Assembly: GCF_963855985.1 (NCBI RefSeq)
Contig: NC_087106.1
Coordinates: forward strand, 7,919,001 to 7,983,000
DNA length: 64,000 nucleotides
DNA from: Ostrinia nubilalis
Taxonomy: Eukaryota; Arthropoda; Insecta; Lepidoptera; Crambidae
Direction: 5' to 3'
Position 1 is the first letter of the stretch; each line of letters begins with the position of its first letter. The translations under genes were made by a program, and so were the position numbers. The notes beneath the pieces are model-generated. The model was not told where the DNA came from. It was given only the letters and a program-made list of their open reading frames with translations, and ran no database searches. Positions 20,981 to 30,763 of the stretch are shown here, in pieces.

Positions 20981-23596
20981 TTACTCAATCCACTCTCCTG
21001 ATCCATCACTATCAAGATCCTTATATGAGGAAAATGATACTGCAACTGGTGCTTTGGTCTCTATCCTTTCTTGTCTATATCCAGTTCCAAGATTTGGTCC
21101 TGTTTGAGGTATTTGAGGTGGGATATTCATCTCTTGGCCTGTCCTCTTTACTGCCTCTGAGGTAAGGACTCTCAATGTCTCATTCATTCGGGACATTAGT
21201 AATGTCATCTCATCAGCACGTGATGGTCCTCTACTTGTTTCTAATCTTTCATTATTATGGTTACTCTCTTGTAAATTTTCAGTTATGGATTTTTTGATGG
21301 TTTCCGATATTTCATGCTTAAGATCTTGAATATTGAAAAAATCAATTGAGGTTTCAGCTGAGTCTATCTTAATACCTTGTTCTTCGATGAGAGCTTCCGA
21401 TTCACGCCTCGGATCGTCGCGTGATACCATAATATGAAACACTGGAATGGACGAGGTAACCGCTTGCGTTTTGTTACCCGAAAACCCAAACAAAACCCAT
21501 CCCAGTTGAGTTCGAATGGCAACCGGCTGAGATTTCGAACCACTTCTGGTCTCGGAAGGGACTGTGAGAGACCAGTTATCGACACCTATAATCAGCATGG
21601 GCCTCGCTTCATCGTAGCATAATTCGTGTACTATGTCAGCTAAATACGGAAATGATTGGAGGCTTTCTCGTGGCGCAGACTGGCTGCGCAGCCCTAAGTC
21701 CTTTATCGACCTCGCCCCTTGAATAGGGTAACTCGTATCGGAACAACGACCTTTTATTTCAAAATCCACATACTGCACGGCGCTATCTTTTGTTAAACCA
21801 CCTACACAATCTAAATGAATTTGTCCCTGAGGACCTTCAGCGCCTATTCGAGAGGCGATGTCGGAGTCGATCAGCGTGGCTGTAGACCCGTCGTCTAGTA
21901 GTGCAAACGTATCGACACTACCAGCAGGCCCAGACACGGTAACAGCCACTACCTTTAATAAGGGACGTAATGCAGGATTGTTAACTAGCGTATCGGTTGC
22001 GTTGATAGCTACCGTATCAGGTTTCGAGTTAGATGACGTTGAAGGAGATGATTGTTCGATATTATGATGTGCGGCCGAAATGTGATTAGGTTTAAAATTT
22101 GGATCGTGTAATAGCATGTGATGTTTTGCATCGCAACCGTTTGCCTGACAATTTAATTTGTTCCTATTGCACGTTTTAAAAATGTGGAAACCTCTTTTTA
22201 GACAGCGGTGACAGATTTTATTCCTTTTAATAAAATGCCATCTGTCATCGACTGTCAATGACATGAAGTCTTTGCAATTTGACAGATCGTGCGTTTGTTT
22301 ACAAAATGAACAAATTTTTGATGTTGGATGATTCGGAACATTTATTGGATGCATTGCAGGTGCCTTGAAAGTCGTACCTGAAGTTGACTCGGAGATGGTA
22401 TGTGTCCGGTGGTGAATTGGGCCCTGTGTCGTGGCATCGGCCACCGCCCCAAACTTTACCACTAAATCCACCTCACGAGATAGGAAGCGCGACAACATCT
22501 CTACCTTACCTTGGCCTAAACTCTCGTTAGCGGCAGCGAAATCCAGCCATCGTGCGCGTAGCAGTGGAGTCAACTTACTTAACAGTCCCCCGAAGAGCTC
22601 AGGGGAGCGTAAATAATCGTGGTGTTCCAATAATTTCACAATTTCGACACAGTTACGCACACGAGTGGCAAAGATTGTCAGATCCCGCACTTCCGGGCCC
22701 AGTTTAGGCAAGGCTTTGATGGAATTGACCTCCTGCAAAACGATTAACTCAGGCCTTCCGAAACGACGTTCCAATGCGTCAATTACGTCTTCCGCTCGAT
22801 GCGCCATCACCAACAATGTCCCTACGGCCTCTCGTGCGGCTCCTCTCAGAGCCTGGTTTAGCCGGGCGAGGTTCTCCGTATCTGAAAATGTATTAGATGT
22901 GTCAACAAATGCACGTTTAAACATGAGCCATTCTAATGGAGATTTCCCATCGTATGTCGGCAACGGTGTCACATTTTTGCTAAACGATGGTTGTTGCTTC
23001 TCGGCAAAGGTGTGTAGGGCTTCAACAAGCTGCGCAACGTCAATCGTGTCACCCTCTCCATCGTAGTGCTTATCGATGGCATTGACCCCATTGCCTCGTT
23101 GATGATCGCGCCGAGGCGGATTCGAAGGGCCCGATGCCGGCACTAGAGGGATGACGGCGTCAACGCAGTGCTCATTTTCAGCCTGTTGACACACTTTTGG
23201 AGAATTAACATGCCCTACCTCCGCACCGTGGTGCGGTTCGTTCTCGGAGTCCTGCAGCCATTCGGCCACTCGTGAGTTACTGGACTCCGAGACTGCCTCA
23301 CTCAATGCTTCAATGGAAGCCAGCTCCGCTTGATATTCGGCCTCCGCCACTTTACGCTCTAATTCTGCAAGGCGGCGAAGGTGGCGCGCCTCCGCTGCGA
23401 GTTTCCTCGCAACAATCGTAGCGGAGGAGCGGCGGCTACGTGCGGATAAGGAAGACGGGCGGGTGGTATCGATAATCGGATTGGTTGTTACCTGTGTTTC
23501 CGAAGGATCCGTTTGGGTGGCCGGTGTAGGAGGCATTGGAACGACCTCGCTACTTGCCTGAATTGGTTCCTTTTGCGAACGTGTATTTGCCATCAT
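20981..23596 (-). CDS. BEL/Pao Gag-protease polyprotein with an unrelated C-terminal extension
   Basis: 871 codons open without interruption. Residues about 50-110 are a basic coiled coil (LAELERKVAEAEYQAELASI). About 205-360 is the Gag region of DUF1759 type (LPTYDGKSPLEWLMFKRAF). Zinc knuckles follow at about 428-495 (CSFCKQTHDLSNC; CHRCLKRGFHIFKTC). The aspartic protease has its active site in LLDDGSTATLID at about 565-577. After about residue 742 the BEL pattern stops and 129 residues of unknown origin follow in frame (from KIDSAETSIDFF to SDGSGEWIE), where the reverse transcriptase should begin. The start is set by an MM pair just inside the 5' leader. An intact Gag in an RT-less element is typical of parasitic retroelements. 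Confidence 0.88.
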   Translation of the reverse strand: MMANTRSQKEPIQASSEVVPMPPTPATQTDPSETQVTTNPIIDTTRPSSLSARSRRSSATIVARKLAAEARHLRRLAELERKVAEAEYQAELASIEALSEAVSESSNSRVAEWLQDSENEPHHGAEVGHVNSPKVCQQAENEHCVDAVIPLVPASGPSNPPRRDHQRGNGVNAIDKHYDGEGDTIDVAQLVEALHTFAEKQQPSFSKNVTPLPTYDGKSPLEWLMFKRAFVDTSNTFSDTENLARLNQALRGAAREAVGTLLVMAHRAEDVIDALERRFGRPELIVLQEVNSIKALPKLGPEVRDLTIFATRVRNCVEIVKLLEHHDYLRSPELFGGLLSKLTPLLRARWLDFAAANESLGQGKVEMLSRFLSREVDLVVKFGAVADATTQGPIHHRTHTISESTSGTTFKAPAMHPINVPNHPTSKICSFCKQTHDLSNCKDFMSLTVDDRWHFIKRNKICHRCLKRGFHIFKTCNRNKLNCQANGCDAKHHMLLHDPNFKPNHISAAHHNIEQSSPSTSSNSKPDTVAINATDTLVNNPALRPLLKVVAVTVSGPAGSVDTFALLDDGSTATLIDSDIASRIGAEGPQGQIHLDCVGGLTKDSAVQYVDFEIKGRCSDTSYPIQGARSIKDLGLRSQSAPRESLQSFPYLADIVHELCYDEARPMLIIGVDNWSLTVPSETRSGSKSQPVAIRTQLGWVLFGFSGNKTQAVTSSIPVFHIMVSRDDPRRESEALIEEQGIKIDSAETSIDFFNIQDLKHEISETIKKSITENLQESNHNNERLETSRGPSRADEMTLLMSRMNETLRVLTSEAVKRTGQEMNIPPQIPQTGPNLGTGYRQERIETKAPVAVSFSSYKDLDSDGSGEWIE

Positions 23597-23650
23597 CTAA
23601 TTTTTACCAACCGCTTTTTACCAATATACTGAGAACTGCTGAAAAATAAG

Positions 23651-23670
23651 CTAGTGATCCGGCTCGAAGA
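23651..23670 (-). promoter_or_regulatory. Primer-binding site of the BEL element
   Basis: Directly inside the 5' LTR the minus strand reads TCTTCGAGCCGGATCAC. It is complementary to a tRNA T-arm/acceptor sequence of the form GATCCGGCTCGAAG. From memory this best fits insect tRNA-Tyr, read a few bases in from the CCA end. That tRNA match should be checked. Confidence 0.5.
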
Positions 23671-23854
23671 TGTTAATCGAACTAACTATTCTAATTCTGT
23701 CGTATCAATAAAAACCAGTTTCAGAAACGTATACCGTCTATTCTTCCTCAAGTGACATTAATAAAAAAAAGCGAACATCGAAAGTTAATAGACAATAAAA
23801 AAACATAGCGTAAAAAAGTATACATATTTATAAAAAAGTGTCCATTCGTGGACA
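23671..23854 (-). repeat. 5' LTR of the BEL/Pao element
   Basis: 184 bp, no difference from 17776-17959 seen by eye. Flanked outside by CTTGG (23855-23859) and inside by the primer-binding site. Confidence 0.92.
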
Positions 23855-24769
23855 CTTGGATAGTTGCGTCAACTTTATAATAAACTTGCCGCAGTAGTGT
23901 TCATACTGTTTTTTTACAAAACGACGAGTCAAAGTGGAGTGAAAGTAAAAATCGTTCAAAATTTTAAGGAAATATCATATTTTGATTAACTTTTGTGTAA
24001 AAACTGCAAGGATTCTGGGGGTTTTAAGAATTGGAGTGGACAGCAGCACTACTTAAGTTGCCAATACAAACAAAAAAACAGAAGTATTTGAAAAATTGTA
24101 GTCGTGGTAATGTAAAATATCATAAGGGGTGTCAATTTTCGACGAATTTCATAATTTATTGTGTAACTTAAAAAATAATTGAGATAGATTTTTTTTCTTA
24201 TTTTTCCTAAAGTAGTCATGACTATGTCCATCCTACGGCGCCGGCTTATCCTTGAATTTTGGGACACGTTGTATATGTTTTGAACAAACCGTTCTCGTGC
24301 AAATGTTCGCCGAACGCCGTAAGTCCTTTACGCGGTATAACCGGAAAACCGAAAAAGCGCCCCTTTCGGGGGCCCCCACCACTTAAGCACAACTCCGTCG
24401 AAGTCGAAAACCTAGGAGAGTCTTTATGGGCAACTAATGAAGCCATTAAAGCACTAAAATCTTTAGTAGGAATTGTTTTACATTTAATTCATTTTTGTGT
24501 TTAATTCTTCTGGCCTATTAGAAAACATTCCCGTTAAAAAGTTCGTAAAATACCTACCTACTTATTTTTATGATTTAACGTGATGAAATCGAGTTTTAGA
24601 TTTTCAAGTGAAAGTAAAGCATAGCCTAATGCAAGATATTTTACGCTCCTATCTAAATTAATCTTTTTTTATTTCGGCTTTGGAGCGCGGGGCCCCCAAA
24701 TTCGCGGGGCCCGTAGCATTTGCTACTCTTGCTACGTGGCTAATCCGGCACTGGTTGTGCGAGTTTTGC

Positions 24770-25011
24770 TTAAATTCCCGGTTTGGATCATCGAGCTTCA
24801 ATAACCAGCAATAGTCCGCCATCATGCTAGTATTCCATCTGCCTTGATACCGGACTTCAAGCTCTTTCAAATCTTGGTGAAATCTTACGCCTTGTTCTTC
24901 GCTAACGGCTCCTAGATTTCTTGGGAAGTAATCAATGCGCGAATTAAGGAAATGAAGTTTAATGCTCATATTACAACCCATTACACCAAAAGTTGTAATC
25001 ATTTTGGCCAC
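24770..25011 (-). pseudogene. C-terminal segment of an unassigned arthropod transposase family
   Basis: The minus strand reads CNMSIKLHFLNSRIDYFPRN, then LGAVSEEQGVRFHQDLK, then RYQGRWNTSMMADYCWLL. This block (HFLxSxxDxFPxNxGxVSxEQGxRFHQD, then W..MMADYCW) is the end of a protein family I know from many arthropod transposons, superfamily uncertain. It belongs to the CACAGG/TAA element that carries the nest. The hAT insertion begins just downstream. Related pieces lie at 35485-35757 (N-terminal part) and 38920-39330. Confidence 0.65.
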
Positions 25012-25960
25012 TATTTCTTTATTGTCGGAGCATAGGCATATCTATAGCATTAGGCGAAATGATTTTGAAGCAATTTTTCTGTCCTTTTGACCACTTGCGA
25101 AGTTCTAATAAGCAAGTCGTAAAAATTCAAGTCCAAGTTTTTTTTGGTTACTTAACACTAAACGGGACTATTCCCACCTCTCGTTCCCACCACTGCAACT
25201 CCTGTGTAGCCAGGATCTACAGCTTGACCGCCACAAAAACCCAACCAATGAAGGTCAAGTTTGTCCCGGGGGAAAGTTAAACTGTCATTGGACCCGCAAC
25301 GAAATTAATCAGAAGAACATAGGAGGAGTTCGAAATTAAGGTTCGACTTCCCTCCATTGCAAAGCGGATGACAGGTGACAAACAAAGGTTTAAAAACCTT
25401 TAAGAAAAAGATTATGCACCACGGACAATAAATTAAATTAAGGGGGCCTATCTTATGAGCAATTAGCAACTACCTGCCGATAATATTTTTCACAAAATCG
25501 CTTAAAAGCACGGAAATTTACTTAAAACGTATCCAAAATAACTTTCGTAAATATTTTTTACAAAATCTGTAATGCTGTTTCGTTGTTTTATCACCTCTAA
25601 ACCCGCAAATATTACAAATAACTATTCAGAGATTTTAAACAATGACATTTTAAAGTTTATGTTGCGAGATCCGCAGTTCAACTGTTAATTTTATAAATCA
25701 GTGCGGGTACTTATACAAAAACCCTTTGGTTTATCTTTATTACACCCTTTTCTAATAATATTTGTAACAATTAAGTAATATTACGTAATCATTATGTATG
25801 AATGAGCTCATTACTAAATTAAGCCAAAATACCCCTTTTTCGACATATTTAATGCGAATTACTTATACTAATTTTGTAGTAATTAACAAATTACTGATTT
25901 GCATTAACTTTTATGTCCCCTTACACTAATTAAATACAATTAAAATTAACCTGAAGTAAT
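25012..25960. other. AT-rich interior of the CACAGG/TAA element, no gene seen
   Basis: Apart from the transposase tail just upstream, I see no domain, RNA gene or repeat array. The open frames here are short and lack motifs. Confidence 0.5.
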
Positions 25961-27628
25961 TTAATGACGTTTTATAAATTTCAAAATGTAGGCGCTCAGA
26001 CATTTTTGAGCAGAATCTCAAATATTCAATATGTAAAAATCCTGACGTGGTGGATTTTTTTTATTATTTTTATCGTAATCAGCACACCAGAAACTATAGA
26101 AAACGTTACTCAGATATCAAAGAGGAAAACCATTGCAGACCTGTGTAATTAAAGCCAGCTATGTTAATAAAAAGTTGAAAAAATAATAATTCTGTAACAA
26201 ATTGGTGAATTATTGGAATAAATTACATAAATTGTAGGATCCTAGATCAGTGTTCCGCAAAGTGTTGTAAATTAGAAAATTGCCGGGGCAAAATAAAAGG
26301 AAGTTTTATAACAATAACAAAAAAATGTTTATCAACAACTAAACACAAAAAATAATTTATTTAAAGGGATGGGTCGTTGGGCCGTTTGGCTGCTACCTGT
26401 TACTTAAATTTAAAATTAACGCGCGATTTATTCACCACACACCGCTCGGCTCAACCCCCTTTACACCCGTTGGGTGCAGCAAGCGTCCGGCACAGCAAAA
26501 CAGCCGGTTCCAAACACCTCCTATGAAGTAGGGTAGCCCATGACCGTGGTGGACGGCCTCGGTAATGCACGTATCGGCCAGTCATGGTTGGGGAACGACT
26601 CCCAGGCCCCATCGTCACCTTTAACGGAGGCAAAATCCGGCGACAGCAGCTAATGCAGCAGGACACAGCGCAAAGGCTCGCCACCGAGCACTGCCCAACC
26701 AAAATCTTCAGTAAGTGTGGGCCCAAGTGTAGCACGTGGCAGTGAGTCCGCAAAATTACGGTGTTTTCGGTTTTTATTCCGAAATTTTCTTTACTCTGAT
26801 GAGAATTATGCGTGCCCTGCCCGTTTGCTTGGAAATGGCACAGTCAAGACACGATTCAGGATCAGGACACCACGCACACCAGACCAGAACTTCCGATCTC
26901 CAGCACGGCCAGCAGAGAAAAAGGGCCCCTCAAAAAGCGTCGGTCATCACCTGTGACTCAGACCTTCGTTCAAAAACTTCTCAACCTACCAAGTCACCAT
27001 AAGAAATTTTTATTTTCAATAAATGCTATTTATGACAACGAGCCTCTTATTGCATAATTTCAATAGAAAACCACAAAACACTGCTTCACTAATTTAAATT
27101 TAATTAATTAATTAAACTTTAAATAAAAATAAAAAATTGTCAAGACAAACTAGTAGGAAAACGCATTCTTTATTCATATGAAAAAAGCTAATACTACATG
27201 GTATAAATAATATTACGACAATAAATTACCTGCTAAAAACCCATAGTGATGCAGTTTTTGGCTTAAGACTTGCGTAGCATATTTAACTTTCATTGTCTTA
27301 AATTTATCACATATTGTTCTCTGAGTTTTTTGTACTAAGCATATTCCTTTATGTTAGGAATTAGGGATAAAATGATACCCAGGCTCAGGGAAAACGCTAT
27401 ATTAGGGAATCAAGGAAGATACAGGATCACAGGGATATCGAACCAAACAGAACGCTGACATGTTGACAACTCATAGTAAAAAATAAAATTATAAAAACAT
27501 AGACTATTAAAAGGAGGCCGTTCGTAACACTTTATATGCTGGATCTTCTTGGTATAAATTAACAATAATTATGCTCCCATTTTGCTACTTTTGTAGAGCC
27601 ATTTATAGAGCATTTAAATTTTTGATAA

Positions 27629-27990
27629 TTAAATTATTTCTTGCTTCACATAAGGTGGGATCACTTCTTTATCATCTACTTCACATATGTCTCTTCGAAG
27701 TTCCTTATTTCCTCTCAAATACATAGATTTTGTGTCTTGTATCAACAAATTTATAGCACTAATATTGGATGCGGCGCACACGCGTGGCTCGCAGCAGCGC
27801 ATCCCGCGGCGCGCGACGCGCCAGCAGCACGGCGATGGGCCGCGCAGTCCGCATCCCCGCCGCCATAGTCCGCGGCGCGCCAACACGCTGCGCGCTCACC
27901 ACGTCTCCGTCGTCGAGCTGCACACCCAGCTTTTTGACAACTCTGAGGATAATGTGTGTCGGGTTCTCGCTGCTGGTCTCCGGGTAGCCC
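27629..27990 (-). pseudogene. ORF1-like FP-domain remnant (unit 3)
   Basis: Only the C-terminal side of the FP-like domain and the chimeric tail (CEVDDKEVIPPYVKQEII) remain. The frame is cut at 27990 by a hAT insertion, and the upstream part of the gene is deleted in this unit. Confidence 0.65.
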
Positions 27991-28369
27991 CAGTGTTGCC
28001 AACAGCTACCAAAGGATCGTAGCTAGGAATTAAACAGAAAGTTGCTAGATTAAGTATTTTTTTCTCCCTAAAAAGTAGCTAGAAGTAGATGAATTCCGAA
28101 GTAAATAAAATATAAAAGAAATAAAACACTGCAGTTAATAAATCAGTATAAACTTTAACCAACTAAACTTTAATACTGTGACTACTTAATTAACAAATAA
28201 AAGAAGACAATATTTTGATTATCTAACGAATATTATAATATCTAATTATGTACGAGAAGAAGATGTAGAAGGTTGAGAAGATGTAGAAGGTTCAGCTGCA
28301 CATGATTAGGAATATTTTTCCATAGTACCCATTTTGTCAAGTACGACTTGCTTTAGGACAGCACTGGCC

Positions 28370-28815
28370 GCTTTCCCTGAGCGAATATTTTATGCATAAA
28401 ATAGAATTCATAGCTCACACACATAGCTCGAAGAGCTGATGGCCGCTGGGGCAGGAAAGTTCTTGAGTGGCGACCACGAGCTGGAAGACGTAGCGTGGGC
28501 AGGCCTCCCACTAGGTGGACCGACGATCTGGTGAAGGTCGCGGGAAGTACCTGGATGCAAGCGGCGCAGGACCGGTCTTTGTGGAAATCCTTGGGGGAGG
28601 CCTTTGTCCAGCAGTGGACGTCTTTCGGCTGAAACGAACGAACGAACGAAAATAGAATTCAGAGTTATTAAACTAATTCTATTCCTATGTTTATTTTTTA
28701 TTAAATTCATTTGGGAGAACAATCTTTCTACCTCAGCATTTGAATGCGGAAGTGAAAGACATGCTATAGCGAGTTCACTTATGTCTTCAAATACTTTGTA
28801 AAAATATATCATAAT
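28370..28815 (-). pseudogene. hAT hATC domain, split by a LINE insertion
   Basis: From 28800 down, the minus strand reads FEDISELAIACLSLPHSNAE, then VERLFSQMNLIKNKHRNR, then LNSIF. That is the hATC dimerisation domain with its conserved ERLFS box. The frame is interrupted after about 28662 by the LINE and resumes at 28410. The N-terminal catalytic part is absent. Confidence 0.8.
28411..28648 (+). mobile_element. RTE-type LINE 3' end with (ACGA)n tail
   Basis: Reads rightward through the same C-terminal coding tail as the LINE at 503-1645 (minus-strand copy there) and ends in gaacgaacgaacgaa. A 13-bp duplication AAAATAGAATTCA flanks it (28398-28410, 28649-28661). Only the last ~200 bp were reverse transcribed. 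Confidence 0.88.
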
Positions 28816-29334
28816 CAATAGTTGCTAGAAAAAGTAGCTTAAAAGTTTAGCTACAAGTTAAAAAAAATTGTAGCTGCCTGACATCAAAAAGTTGCTAAAT
28901 CTAGCTATAAAGTAGCTAAGTTGGCAACACTGCGAACCTGACACCAAAAAGTACCAGTCGATAGCATTTTACTTACTGAGAAAGCAGGTCATAAGCACGA
29001 TAAATAGTTCAATGTACAAAATTAACAGATGGCGTCACGTGCATAAAAATGTGAAAAAGGACTTGACCAATGAGGTTTTGAATTAAAGTTTGTAGGTTAT
29101 AAAGTTGCAGCACACAAAATCACTTAGCTGGGAGCACACACATTATTGTCATTGCTTCAAACAACTTCACTAGCGGCAGGTTATTATGCCAAGTCATTAT
29201 ACGTGATAATTTTGCTATTACCCTGATATTCACGGTACATTCACTTGTAGAACACCACACAGTAATACACTCTTATATTCACTACTAGCGGCCGCCCGCG
29301 ACTTCGTACGCGTGGATCTCGTTTTACCCCCCCT

Positions 29335-30215
29335 TCATCTATCTTACGCGGTTCAGATTTTTTCATACAATTTTTTTCCCGCTAACTCCCGTTCCCGTGG
29401 GAATTTTGCAATATCCTGTTGTAACTAAGCTTTAAGTTTACTAAGGTACCTGCATGCCAAATTTCAAGCGTCTATCTTACGCGGTTTAGATTTTTTCATA
29501 CAAATGTTTTTTCCCGCTAACTCCCCTTCCCGTGGGAATTTTGCAATATCCTGTTGTAACTAAGCTTTAAGTTTACTAAGGTACCTTCATGCCAAATTTC
29601 AAGAGTCTATCTTACGCAGTTTAGATTTTTTCATACAAATGTTTTTTCCCGCTAACACCCGTTCCCGTGGGAATTTTGCAATATCCTGTTGTAACTAAGC
29701 TTTAAGTTTACTAAGATACCTGCATGCCAAATTTCAAGAGTCTATCTTACGCGGTTTAGATTTTTACATACAAATGTTTTTTCCCGCTAACTCCCATTCC
29801 CGTGGGAATTTTGCAATATCCTGTTGTAACTAAGCTTTACGTTTACTAAGGTACCTTCATGCCAAATTTCAAGGGTCTATCTTACGCGGTTTAGATTTTT
29901 TCATACAAATGTTTTTTCCCACTAACTCCCGTTCCCGTGGGAATTTTGCAATATCCTGTTGTAACTAAGCTTTAAGTTTACTAAGGTACCTGCATGCCAA
30001 ATTTCAAGCGTCTAACTTAAGCGGTTTAGATTTTTCATACAAATGTTATTTCCCGCTAACTCCCGTTCCCGTGGGAATTTTGCAATATCCTGTTGCAACT
30101 AAGCTTTAAGTTTACTAAGGTACCTGCATGCCAAATTTCAAGCGTCTAACTTAAGCGGTTTAGATTTTTCATACAAAAGTATTTTCCCGCTAATTCCCGT
30201 TCCCGTAGGAATTCC
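29335..30215. repeat. Seven-copy ~135-bp tandem repeat inside the Helitron
   Basis: The phrase tatcttacgcggttta recurs at about 29339, 29473, 29609, 29743, 29877, 30013 and 30148 (the last two drifted to taacttaagcgg), giving a period of 134-136 bp. Each unit contains cccgttcccgtgggaattttg and aagctttaagtttac. The copies differ by few bases. Confidence 0.9.
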
Positions 30216-30308
30216 TAAGTATCCTATAACCTGCCCAGGAGTATGAAGAATAATTGTACCAAGTTTCGTTAAAATCCGTTGAGTAGTTTTTGTTTCTATA
30301 AGGAACAT

Positions 30309-30350
<42 letters not shown>
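30309..30350. repeat. (AGAC)n microsatellite
   Basis: About ten copies of the 4-bp unit agac sit in the Helitron between the 135-bp array and its terminal region, a common position in this Helitron family. Its in-frame reading (VCLSVCLSVC) is not a gene. Confidence 0.9.
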
Positions 30351-30353
<3 letters not shown>

Positions 30354-30579
30354 AATTTTACTGATTGCATTTTTGGCATCAGTATCGATCACTAATCACC
30401 CCCTGATAGTTATTTTGAAAATATATTTCATGTACAGAATTGACCTCTCTACAGATTTATTATAAGTATAGATTAGTTATGAACTTTTAAACAGTATTTG
30501 TAGTGATAAAAATAAAATAACGAGAAAAGAGAGATTTGCAGCGATTTTCAGTTTATTGACAACGTTAAGCAATGCTTTT

Positions 30580-30763
30580 TCTATACTAATATTATAAAGA
30601 GGTAAAGTTGATGTGTTTGTATATTTGTTAAATTGTAAGGGGTAATCTCGGGATCTACAGAACCGATTTTAAAAATAATTTCACCAATAGAAAGCCACAT
30701 TATTGCTGAGTGTCATAGGTTATATAAAAAACCGAAAGGGCGAAGCCGCGAGCGGAAAGCTAG
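30580..30763 (+). mobile_element. Short Helitron-like element in unit 3
   Basis: Same TCTATACTAATATT...AAAGCTAG element and same position as in units 1 and 2, without the nested hAT MITE. It serves as the empty site for 13751-14461. Confidence 0.6.

Larger units (their letters stand above)
17776..23854 (-). mobile_element. BEL/Pao-type LTR retroelement, non-autonomous, with an envelope-like gene
   Basis: LTRs of 184 bp at 17776-17959 and 23671-23854 show no difference by eye. They are flanked by a 5-bp duplication CTTGG, and the other foldback arm (about 16674-16685) gives the empty site. In element orientation (minus) the order is LTR, primer-binding site, Gag-protease ORF, envelope-like ORF, a 58-bp inverted LTR scrap, RNase H/integrase remnants, purine tract, LTR. 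Reverse transcriptase is absent. Identical LTRs mean recent insertion, so this rearranged form itself was mobile, presumably using another element's polymerase. Confidence 0.9.
16262..24273. mobile_element. Large foldback element (TA-flanked), split by the BEL retroelement
   Basis: Left arm 16262 to about 17180 and right arm about 17290-17775 plus 23860-24273 are inverted copies, each roughly 0.9 kb, around a ~110-bp loop. Ends are TACAACGTGTCCC and GGGACACGTTGTA, each next to TA. Small frames in the arms (for example MSQNSRISRRRR at both ends) are mirrored noise. The long arms and TA duplication suggest a Tc1/mariner-type MITE; no transposase is present. Confidence 0.85.
14999..24753. mobile_element. 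hAT element, TIR CAGTGCCGGATTA, TSD GTTGTGCG
   Basis: CAGTGCCGGATTAAG opens the element and CTAATCCGGCACTG closes it, flanked by exact 8-bp duplications GTTGTGCG at 14991-14998 and 24754-24761. The GGGGCCC motifs just inside both ends are also typical. It keeps a hATC fragment near the left end and is otherwise filled by the foldback and BEL insertions. It inserted into the CACAGG/TAA element. Confidence 0.9.
14686..26145. mobile_element. DNA transposon with CACAGG ends and TAA duplication; carrier of an 11.46-kb nest
   Basis: The left end CACAGGCCTGC and right end GCAGACCTGTG are inverted repeats with one mismatch, and similarity continues about 90 bp inward (gctgattacga on both sides). TAA flanks both ends (14683-14685, 26146-26148), and the intact unit junction at 10131 and 30832 is the empty site. 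Without the nested hAT the element is about 1.7 kb and retains the C-terminal part of a transposase at 24770-25011. CAC ends plus a 3-bp duplication resemble the CMC group, but this is not proven. Confidence 0.8.
27991..28932. mobile_element. hAT element with CAGTGTTGCCAAC ends (short, internally deleted)
   Basis: Begins CAGTGTTGCCAACAGCTAC and ends GTAGCTAAGTTGGCAACACTG. These ends match those of the large hAT at 36475-40345 for the first 13 bases. Flanks show no 8-bp duplication, consistent with a later deletion of unit sequence beside it. It contains the hATC end of a transposase and a nested LINE tail at 28411-28648. Confidence 0.85.
29285..30472 (-). mobile_element. Non-autonomous Helitron, inserted between A and T
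   Basis: On the minus strand it starts TCTATACTTATAATAAATC and ends GCGGGCGGCCGCTAG. Unit 2 reads ttcacta|ttagttatg at this point, so the insertion sits exactly between A and T without duplication, the hallmark of Helitrons. It has no Rep/helicase. Inside are seven ~135-bp tandem repeats and an (AGAC)n microsatellite. Confidence 0.9.

Noticed and set aside
29335..30215. Regular 135-bp direct repeats as a possible CRISPR-like array
   Set aside because: Whole units repeat without variable spacers, in a eukaryotic Helitron.
30138..30392. 84-codon ORF with VCLSVCLSVC repeats
   Set aside because: It is the in-frame reading of the (AGAC)n microsatellite inside a Helitron.
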